Position numbers and translations under genes: made by a program. The notes under the pieces were generated by a model, which was given only the letters and a program-made list of their open reading frames with translations, searched no databases and was not told the DNA's origin. 64,000 nucleotides of DNA. It comes from Oceanispirochaeta sp. M1 (GTDB lineage Bacteria > Spirochaetota > Spirochaetia > DSM-2461). The stretch is from positions 1-64,000 of the forward strand of contig NZ_QQPQ01000026.1 of NCBI RefSeq assembly GCF_003346715.1, given 5' to 3'. How positions within the stretch are numbered: the stretch's first letter is position 1; each line of letters starts with the position of its first letter. This document shows, one piece after another, positions 51,868-58,969 of the stretch.

Positions 51868-53247
51868 CTATTTCAATCCCTTCAGCCGTCTGATTCTATC
51901 TTCATCAAGTTTTATATGCAGGTTTTTTTCTCTGGTGGGGAGAACCAGTCCTCTTTTTCCTTCTTTAGGTTTTCTTAGATATTTTACCTGTGTGTAGTAC
52001 AGATCTGCAACAGCCGAATTTTTAGCCTTGCTGTAAAAAAGGGCCAGGTTTCCTGCGTCCAGGAGTGTTTCCAGGGGGACTGTCTTTCCCCGTGGAAGAC
52101 GTATGAAAACATAGGCTCCCGGATAGTCTCTGGTATGAAGCCAGTAATCATTACCCCTGACAAAGGAGCCCAGAATGGCTTCATTTTCTTTGGCGGAACG
52201 TCCCACAATGATCGGAAACCCTCCGGATTCAAACTGCAGTCCCGGAGAGGGTTTTATACTGGATTTTATCACTTCCTTTTCAGGAGGAATCATCTGCTTC
52301 AGTATATCGGGGTCTGTAATCTCATCGAGATCTGTCAGCTCCTTTTCCACAGACTTGAGCTTCTGCTGCTGGTTTTCTATTTCCTCTTCTGTCAGAGCTC
52401 TTCCCCGTGAAGCCTTGGATGCTTTTTTATACAGATCCTGTGCATTTTCAACAGCCGTTTTGCTGTTGTTCAGGGGGATCACTCTTTTTGTCTCTTCTGG
52501 AATAAAAGTTTTCTGTCCTTTTGTTATCAGATGGAGTGAGGACATCAGTATATCCGCATCTTCCCTGTAGATATTTTCATTCATGTATCCAGATACCCGC
52601 TCTTCCAGAGTTTTCAGCCGGGCTCGTATACCGTTTTCCCTTACCTTCAGCAGTCTCAAGGCCTTTTCTCTCAGGAGTCTTATGTCTTCGCTCTGTTCCC
52701 GGTCACTGTAGAGATCTTCAAAAAAGGCATTATAAGTTTCATAGTTTTCCGGACAGGATCGCGGAACAAACTGTTTTTTCGGAGCGGGGCTGTCCGCAGG
52801 GGGGGCATATAATTTCCCGGGAACTTCATCCCGGGCCGGTCTTCTTGAAAAGGCATCCAGAATAAAATTCTCACTGTCACAGAGAATCAGATTGGCAGCA
52901 CCGCCCCAGAGCCGGATATACAGGATGTCCCGCAGATTTCCTTTCTTCAGATCCAGACGGATAATTCTGTCAGTTCCCAGCTGTTTCGCCTTAAGTATCC
53001 GGGCACCCTTGATTCTGGAGCGCATATAGGATGTGAAACGGGGAGGTTTGGGGAGTGATTTTTCTTTCCTGCTCATTTCGTGGATACGGAGCGAATCGCG
53101 TTCGAGTGAGACTAGAAGGTTTAAACTGCGTCCGGGGCGGTGAAATTCAAAGATAAGATGGGAATAGCTGCTCTGCCTGATATTCTGAAGGAAGGAGCCT
53201 TCCAGGGGCAGCTCTTCCAGTATCTTATCTATTTCAAGCCAGTTCAT
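51868..53247 (-). CDS. rqcH: NFACT/RqcH-family ribosome quality control protein (short form)
   Basis: RqcH binds 50S subunits with stuck peptidyl-tRNA and adds C-terminal alanine tails that mark the peptide for decay. The protein has an NFACT-N region with the Asp-Arg pair in LGTDRIIRL that is needed for tRNA binding, a coiled coil (about residues 200-310) and an NFACT-R domain near the end (DYWLHTRDYPGAYVFI). It is about 460 residues rather than about 570, and the helix-hairpin-helix region seems missing, since the coiled coil follows directly after LYAPPADSPAPKK. The start is ATG 53247 or TTG 53253; the latter overlaps the macrodomain stop. Confidence 0.9.
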   Translation of the reverse strand: MNWLEIDKILEELPLEGSFLQNIRQSSYSHLIFEFHRPGRSLNLLVSLERDSLRIHEMSRKEKSLPKPPRFTSYMRSRIKGARILKAKQLGTDRIIRLDLKKGNLRDILYIRLWGGAANLILCDSENFILDAFSRRPARDEVPGKLYAPPADSPAPKKQFVPRSCPENYETYNAFFEDLYSDREQSEDIRLLREKALRLLKVRENGIRARLKTLEERVSGYMNENIYREDADILMSSLHLITKGQKTFIPEETKRVIPLNNSKTAVENAQDLYKKASKASRGRALTEEEIENQQQKLKSVEKELTDLDEITDPDILKQMIPPEKEVIKSSIKPSPGLQFESGGFPIIVGRSAKENEAILGSFVRGNDYWLHTRDYPGAYVFIRLPRGKTVPLETLLDAGNLALFYSKAKNSAVADLYYTQVKYLRKPKEGKRGLVLPTREKNLHIKLDEDRIRRLKGLK

Positions 53248-53249
53248 AC

Positions 53250-53804
53250 TCAATTCTGAATCCCCGGCTCACCCTTTAAGGCATTTAGAAATTGAGTCTC
53301 TCCATTCTGAGAGAAAAAAACAAGAAGCACCTTCTCAGGGAAACTGAGTGCCGGGAGGAACTGTTTCATTGTCCTGTACACTACATGAGCCGCTTTTTCA
53401 GGAGGATAGCCGTAGACGCCCGTCGAGATGGCCGGGAAGGCTACAGTCCTGAGCTTTTCTTTTTCTGCCAGGTTGAGGGAATTACTGTAACAGGAGGCCA
53501 GAGTTTCCTCCTCATTATATCCTCCACCCTTCCAGACAGGACCCACTGTGTGAATAATCCTTGAGCAGTTCATTCCGCCGGCATCTGTGATGACAGCCTG
53601 CCCGGCAGGAAGTCCATCTGGATACTGTTCCTTCCTGATTCTTCGGCACTCTTCCAGGAGGCCGGGACCGGCTGCTTTGTGAATGGCTCCGTCTACACCG
53701 CCCCCTCCAAGGAGGGATGAGTTGGCTGCATTCACCACTGCATTGCAGTCTATGGAAGTGATATCGCCACACATCGTTTCAATTCGTCCATCGAATAAAG
53801 TCAT
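53250..53804 (-). CDS. Macrodomain protein (ADP-ribosyl hydrolase type)
   Basis: A 184-residue macrodomain of the YmdB/TARG-like type with the ligand loop VVNAANSSLLGGGGVDGAIH and the second loop FPAISTGVYGYP. These bind or remove ADP-ribose or O-acetyl-ADP-ribose. AGGAG lies seven bases before the ATG. It overlaps the membrane-protein gene upstream by four bases (ATGA), and RqcH starts at its stop, so all three are coupled. Whether it acts on ribosomal or tRNA substrates is unknown. Confidence 0.94.
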   Translation of the reverse strand: MTLFDGRIETMCGDITSIDCNAVVNAANSSLLGGGGVDGAIHKAAGPGLLEECRRIRKEQYPDGLPAGQAVITDAGGMNCSRIIHTVGPVWKGGGYNEEETLASCYSNSLNLAEKEKLRTVAFPAISTGVYGYPPEKAAHVVYRTMKQFLPALSFPEKVLLVFFSQNGETQFLNALKGEPGIQN

Positions 53805-54139
53805 AAGAGAACTCCTGTAAGAAGAGCCGCAGTGATAAATATCCAGTTGATAAGAGGCAGCAGAAGAGGTTGTCTTTTTCTGACACTTCTCCTGGACAGA
53901 ATAAACATCATTATAAGGGGCATGATTCCGGGAATCAGGTGATAGACAGAAACTCTGCCTATCATTATGAATCCGCTGATAATTGCAAAAGGAAGGATTA
54001 CCTGGGATAGACTCATGAAGAGGCGGTCCCCTTTTGAGGGGGGTAATCCTTTTCGAAGAAGAACAGCGGATCTGAATAGAAAAATAGAGTGTGAGATAAA
54101 GAGAAGGATTCCTGCAATTTTATGGATTAACAATATCAT
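53801..54139 (-). CDS. Small membrane protein, first gene of the RqcH/macrodomain unit
   Basis: A 112-residue protein with about four membrane segments: KIAGILLFISHSIFLFRSAVLL, VILPFAIISGFIMIGRV, LIPGIMPLIMMFILSRR and LINWIFITAALLTGVLL. No family recognised; a redox or heme-type membrane protein is possible because the His placements (HKIAGILLFISHSIF) recall SirB/DUF-type integral proteins, but this is a guess. No good ribosome site. It overlaps the macrodomain gene by four bases. Confidence 0.7.
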   Translation of the reverse strand: MILLIHKIAGILLFISHSIFLFRSAVLLRKGLPPSKGDRLFMSLSQVILPFAIISGFIMIGRVSVYHLIPGIMPLIMMFILSRRSVRKRQPLLLPLINWIFITAALLTGVLL

Positions 54140-54212
54140 GACAGAGTTACTTTATCGTTTTCAGGTAAAAAAATCCATTGGAAATTGTATATATGAGGAA
54201 AATGCAAAAGTA

Positions 54213-54253
54213 AATAAACACTTTAATTTACAAATGGATGTTATGTGTTTATT
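54213..54253. repeat. Nine-base inverted repeat before the large NHL protein
   Basis: AATAAACAC (54213-54221) and GTGTTTATT (54245-54253) are perfect complements separated by 23 bases. The second arm ends eight bases before the ATG at 54262, where a ribosome site would be expected but is not obvious. It may be an operator or an RNA hairpin that hides the start. Confidence 0.35.
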
Positions 54254-54261
54254 ATTTAAGA

Positions 54262-57168
54262 ATGAACAAACGGTCAATTCTGATATTTTCTGTTCTTCTG
54301 GTGTTCCTGACGATTCCCCTGAGTGCTCAGGTCGATTTCCGCTCACGTATTGTTGTAGTAGCTATGGAAAATGGAACAGGATCGGATCAGTATAACCCTC
54401 TATGCAGTACAATTACAGATACAGTTTCTCTGGTTCTTGAGTTCCTGAAGGACTACAGAGTTCTTGGAGAGGAAGAGGTAAACCTTGCCGAACTCCAGAG
54501 AATTGATCCTTCAGACAGGGAGGCTGTGAAGAAGGTTGCCCTTGAAGAGGGTATCGATGAGATCGTCTATGGAAACATGGTGCAGGTTGATGATGTATTT
54601 CAATTCACCATTTCCCTCTATAACGTAAAAAAAGCCAGAGTCACTAATACCGAAAGTGCCGAGGCCTATTCTGTGCTCGAAGTATTTGATGCGGGAGATG
54701 AGCTCACAGCAGGACTTATTTCCCAGCTTTCTGATATAGAAATTGCTTTTGGATCTATCAGCCTTGTTCAGAAGGGTGGTAAAGGCAACTATACAGTCAA
54801 TCTGGATACCTATCCCCTCAGAAATCCTGACAAAACATTCAAAAAGGTACTGAATGGTCAGTATGAGGTCTCAATATCACAGAGACGCCTGACAGGTGTT
54901 GAACTTGTCTTTACAGATATGATTGAAGTTGTGGAAGATCAGGAAACAGTTGTTGAATTCACCATACCTCCTGGAACTCCTGAAGAATTTCAATGGATGG
55001 AGGAGCAGGGTGCTGCTCTTATTACTCTTGGGCAGGATAAAGATAATTTCGAACAGTTTATGGAAGAACTGACAGCTTTTCAGAATAGAACCCTTGCCAT
55101 TGAATATGATGAGGACCTTGAAGGCTTAAGACAGAATTATCTGGATAAGGCGGGAGAGCTGGCTACAGCTACACTTCAGGGGAGAATGGAAGAGGCGGAT
55201 GAGTCTTTTTATTCAAAGAAAGTCCGCTTTGATGAATCGCTGCAGCAATATGAGGGAATCTCTTCTCTTGTCAAAACCGAATATGAAGTGAAATTACTGA
55301 GCAGCTCTCAAGAACTGTTTCTTTCTGAACCTCAAAAAGTTCAGCTTGGGGGGGGAGATCTTGTCTATTTCACAGCCTACGATAGAGATTCTGTTAATAC
55401 CCTGTATCAGTGGAATCCTGCAGATGACAATATTTTGCTCAGAGCCCTTGAAGGGGAGACTGAAGAGCATTACAAAGGTGATTTTTATACTTCAGGCTGG
55501 AAGCTGTATCTATGGGAGCCTGAAAGTACTGAGATTCAGATCCTGGATGATACTTTAGAAACTACAGAAGTATTGCCCATTCCTGATTTTGCAGAAGGCA
55601 GCACTGAGGTTAAACTGACAATTTCCGGAAGCGGACTTATCTATCTGGTTTCTGATAATCACATACGAGTTATTGATACGGCCAGAGTGTATGATGACTC
55701 AGGTAAACTGCAGCTGCCGGATCGTTATTACAGTATTGAAGAAAATCTGACAGAAGTTCTCAGCCCTGAGTCTTCCGGTCCCGGAGATCTCTTCTTTGAT
55801 AAGGCCGGACACCTTAATGCGTTCTATCCTGAATCAGGACATCTCTATATTACTGATGCCAAAGGAATCCTGTTAAAGAATCTTGAACTTTCATTGGCAA
55901 AGCCTGAATCCAGGATCGCAGTGGATGGTACGGGTTTTCTTTATATCACTCTCTATGATGACAATGCTGTTGCCAAATATACACCCGGTGGAGAGCTTAT
56001 CACCACTTTTGGTCAATACGGTACTGATCCGGACCAGTTTTCTTTGCCTACGGGAATCGCACTCGGTCCGGGGGGAGATATCTTTATTGCCGACTCCTAT
56101 AACGCAAGAATTAAAAGTCTTACTCCTTTGAACGCTCCTGTTATCTACCCTGAGATAGCACAGTACAGTACCGACCTTGATCGGCGTATTGATAGAAACC
56201 GGGTTGCTGTAAAGAAGGATCGAGCCGCAAGAGGTGAAGTAAACTGGAAGACTCACACAGGAAATATAGTGACAACTTCAGTATTTCTCGGCTCTACATT
56301 CGGTCTTCTTATACTGCAGGATTACTTAGGCAATAATGCTGCCAATTCATACGTGGAATATCAGGAAAGTACTGATCCTGATGAGGTCAGTGAACTTAGA
56401 AAAAATGCTGAAACTCAGAGAGCCCTGCAGATTACGACTGAAATCGGAGCTATGACGGTATTCGGTCTGGCCAGTGCCTGGGGTACGGAAACAGCCCTTA
56501 AAATAGCTTTGGATTCAACCTTGACCGGGTATAACAGAAAGCAGATACAACGACTTGATATGAATGATCTGTATGAAACAGATCCGGATAAATACAGAAG
56601 TATACGGGCAACCTCAAGAATCGGTATCTGGACAGGTATTGTTCCTCCTGTTCTGGGCTTGATCGGAGCAACAACTTCTGTTGCCATTCAAAATGATGCG
56701 GCTGGTGATATTCTTAAATATTCGGTCATAGGGGGAATATTTTCTCCTCCCATCTTTTCTCATCTTCATGGCGGCCGCTTCAACGTCGGGCTTCTGATTG
56801 CAGGACTTTCGGCAGATGCCCTTGCGATCTGGGGACTGTCTGAAATGAACTCATTGATCTCTGATGATTATGAACCCTGGGGAACCGACCGTTATGATAT
56901 CGGAAATCCCGGCAGTATGAGTATGGCCAGAGTTTTTGAAAGGCTCGGAGAGACAAAGGGATTATACATTCTAAGTGCTGCTTTCGGAATCCGTCTTGCT
57001 GCAGGAATATTTGATACACGTTATGGCTGGACCTACACAAATAATTATAACCGTTATAAAGCGGTCAGACCTAAGGAAACCGAAGAGACAGCATCAGCAG
57101 ATTTCAATGTTAATACTTTCATGAATGATACGGGCGGTCTGGGGCTGGCGTTGAGGGTTTCATTCTGA
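54262..57168 (+). CDS. Large secreted protein: TolB/CsgG-like N-terminus, NHL repeats, C-terminal membrane region
   Basis: The 968-residue protein begins with a signal peptide (NKRSILIFSVLLVFLTIPLSAQ). Residues about 25-150 look like the nucleotide-free beta-alpha domain seen in TolB/CsgG-like envelope proteins (VVAMENGTGSDQYNPLCSTITDTV, EEGIDEIVYGNMV). A helical stretch (250-340) is followed by NHL/beta-propeller repeats at about 540-640 (YGTDPDQFSLPTGIALGPGGDIFIADSYNARI). The last third has several hydrophobic segments (TTSVFLGSTFGLLILQDYL, IGIWTGIVPPVLGLIGA). The domain mix is unusual. The start at 54262 is preferred over 54238 because residues 1-8 of the longer form are not signal-like. 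Confidence 0.78.
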   Translation: MNKRSILIFSVLLVFLTIPLSAQVDFRSRIVVVAMENGTGSDQYNPLCSTITDTVSLVLEFLKDYRVLGEEEVNLAELQRIDPSDREAVKKVALEEGIDEIVYGNMVQVDDVFQFTISLYNVKKARVTNTESAEAYSVLEVFDAGDELTAGLISQLSDIEIAFGSISLVQKGGKGNYTVNLDTYPLRNPDKTFKKVLNGQYEVSISQRRLTGVELVFTDMIEVVEDQETVVEFTIPPGTPEEFQWMEEQGAALITLGQDKDNFEQFMEELTAFQNRTLAIEYDEDLEGLRQNYLDKAGELATATLQGRMEEADESFYSKKVRFDESLQQYEGISSLVKTEYEVKLLSSSQELFLSEPQKVQLGGGDLVYFTAYDRDSVNTLYQWNPADDNILLRALEGETEEHYKGDFYTSGWKLYLWEPESTEIQILDDTLETTEVLPIPDFAEGSTEVKLTISGSGLIYLVSDNHIRVIDTARVYDDSGKLQLPDRYYSIEENLTEVLSPESSGPGDLFFDKAGHLNAFYPESGHLYITDAKGILLKNLELSLAKPESRIAVDGTGFLYITLYDDNAVAKYTPGGELITTFGQYGTDPDQFSLPTGIALGPGGDIFIADSYNARIKSLTPLNAPVIYPEIAQYSTDLDRRIDRNRVAVKKDRAARGEVNWKTHTGNIVTTSVFLGSTFGLLILQDYLGNNAANSYVEYQESTDPDEVSELRKNAETQRALQITTEIGAMTVFGLASAWGTETALKIALDSTLTGYNRKQIQRLDMNDLYETDPDKYRSIRATSRIGIWTGIVPPVLGLIGATTSVAIQNDAAGDILKYSVIGGIFSPPIFSHLHGGRFNVGLLIAGLSADALAIWGLSEMNSLISDDYEPWGTDRYDIGNPGSMSMARVFERLGETKGLYILSAAFGIRLAAGIFDTRYGWTYTNNYNRYKAVRPKETEETASADFNVNTFMNDTGGLGLALRVSF

Positions 57169-57199
57169 GTCTTCGGAATCTCTTTGATCCCCAAAGGAA

Positions 57200-57228
57200 A
57201 AAAAGGCAGCCTCAACAGCTGCCTTTTT
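57200..57228. terminator. Bidirectional intrinsic terminator
   Basis: AAAAAGGCAGC (57200-57210) and GCTGCCTTTTT (57218-57228) pair perfectly with a seven-base loop, giving T-runs on both strands. It terminates both the large NHL gene and, on the other strand, the lipoprotein at 57258. Confidence 0.92.
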
Positions 57229-57257
57229 ATTGTCTGTTCTCTTTTTGGCTTTAAGGT

Positions 57258-57827
57258 TTACTCTTCTTTTATTTCCCAGCCTACAATCTGGTATAGTTCC
57301 CAGGCTTTAAATCGGCGTTCATCAAATAAGTCTTCCATTGAGTTCTTTTTGAGTGCATTACTTGATGACATACTGGTGTAGCTTGAAAAGCTGTACCAGC
57401 CGTTTCTAGCATTCATCCTCAAAATGGTTGGACTTATAAACACGGTAGATTCTTCTATTAGAAACGGGGTTGGCTGGATGTATTCAGTTCTCGTATCTGT
57501 CCAGTTCCCCCTCTTCTCTCTCACAGTAACTCCCACTGTATTTTTCATCGCGTATCGGCCGGGTTCAAGAGTCGTACTTATAAAACTCTTTGAGGGGTAG
57601 AATACCATATCCTTCTCTTTCCCTGTTTCAAGATTTACGACAGATACCCTAATATTTTCGGTGGTATTCCCATGGCCTTCTACATTTGTTCCAAGGTCTC
57701 TTTCAAGCTCTCCGCAGAGGATAAAAAGACTTTCTGTGGGAGTGCCTGGGAGAGGAAGTGAGGAACATGAAGCAAAGAGGAACAGGAGAGTGCTGATTCC
57801 GAAGAAAGCTGACATCTTAACTTTCAT
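57258..57827 (-). CDS. Lipoprotein of unknown function
   Basis: The start at 57827 is chosen because AAGGA lies five bases before it; it gives a lipoprotein signal ending in LFASC. An upstream in-frame ATG at 57842 adds five residues. The mature protein has a beta-sandwich look (VSVVNLETGKEKDMVFYPSKSF, LEPGRYAMKNTVGVTV) and a C-terminal basic stretch. I do not recognise a family. It faces the large NHL gene across a shared terminator. Confidence 0.8.
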   Translation of the reverse strand: MKVKMSAFFGISTLLFLFASCSSLPLPGTPTESLFILCGELERDLGTNVEGHGNTTENIRVSVVNLETGKEKDMVFYPSKSFISTTLEPGRYAMKNTVGVTVREKRGNWTDTRTEYIQPTPFLIEESTVFISPTILRMNARNGWYSFSSYTSMSSSNALKKNSMEDLFDERRFKAWELYQIVGWEIKEE

Positions 57828-57958
57828 AATGATCCTTTTCATGAAAACGGTGGTTTATTTAATTGTGTCCCTACATGGTCCATTTGTCAATTAATAAGGG
57901 GAGGGGGAATGATATTTTCCCCTCAGCCTTTTATTCTTTCAAGTAGTTTCCAAATATC

Positions 57959-58849
57959 TCACCAGGGTTTATTGTCCTCATCCATAGTTCCAAAATAACT
58001 TTTATATAGGGATTCGAGGCTACCATCCAGGATAAGTGACTGTAAAGCACTGTTGTAACGATTCATCAGGCCTTTATCCAGTCTTTTAGAAAAGGCGGTT
58101 GTCAGTTTCTGATTCATTATTACCTCCCCCCTCGGTTCAATACTCCAGTCATTTTGATCAGCATAATAAATACCAATGCGCATAACATCTGGAACAGCAT
58201 CCACTGCTCCAGATGTAAGGTCTGCCAGAGCCTGGGTTGTTGTGGGATATTCAATAAGTTCAATCTCCTTTATATCACGCAGATACTGGTAGATATGCCC
58301 TCTGGTCTGAACCCCCACTTTCTTACCATGAAGACTCTTCAGGACTTCCTCTCTACTGCCGCCTTTTATATCCATGTTCTCTTTGCTGACGAATGTTACG
58401 TAATGGAGAATCTCATAAGGAATGGAAAGATTCAGGAATGATCTGTAATCAGGCAGATCTGGAACAGCCATGGCTATATGGTAGAGACCCGATTTAATCC
58501 CCTGAATGACGAGACTGATATCATTATAGTGTACAAATTCATAGGTCTGCCCCATTCTGTTCATTATCATTTTTTCAAGATCGACATAAAATCCATGAAG
58601 TTCCCCATCACTCCCAAGATACATTCCGGGAGCACCATCTTCCCTGACAAGTATGAACGCAGTATCCCCTGGTTCGATCTCCAACAGGGGTCTGTTCTGA
58701 TTTTCCTGACCTGCCATGTCATCCGCACTTTCAACGGTTTTGTTCTCTGATTCCGGAATGATTGTGATCTCTGCAGTTTTTTTATTACAACCTGAAGTCA
58801 ACAGTGATAAGAGTATTAGAATAATTATAATTCTTGTAGAAGATGGCAT
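57959..58849 (-). CDS. Family-3 extracellular solute-binding lipoprotein
   Basis: A lipoprotein signal ends in TSGC (Cys21). The mature part is a bacterial extracellular solute-binding domain of the amino-acid type (SBP_bac_3): GELHGFYVDLEKMIMNRMG, GLYHIAMAVPDLPDYRSFLNLSIPY, KVGVQTRGHIYQYL, AVPDVMRIGIYYAD. No permease or ATPase gene is next to it; instead a hybrid histidine kinase is divergent from it across 120 bases. So it may serve as a ligand sensor for that kinase rather than for transport. AGGG lies before the ATG. Confidence 0.9.
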   Translation of the reverse strand: MPSSTRIIIILILLSLLTSGCNKKTAEITIIPESENKTVESADDMAGQENQNRPLLEIEPGDTAFILVREDGAPGMYLGSDGELHGFYVDLEKMIMNRMGQTYEFVHYNDISLVIQGIKSGLYHIAMAVPDLPDYRSFLNLSIPYEILHYVTFVSKENMDIKGGSREEVLKSLHGKKVGVQTRGHIYQYLRDIKEIELIEYPTTTQALADLTSGAVDAVPDVMRIGIYYADQNDWSIEPRGEVIMNQKLTTAFSKRLDKGLMNRYNSALQSLILDGSLESLYKSYFGTMDEDNKPW

Positions 58850-58969
58850 AGCATTCCCTTGTATCTATTTGTTATTCAGTTAATTATAATATATAATCCA
58901 TAAAATAAATTTAAAATTCCTATTTTTAAAGGGACTCTATTCAGATTCAGTCCCATGGAGAGTTAACAT

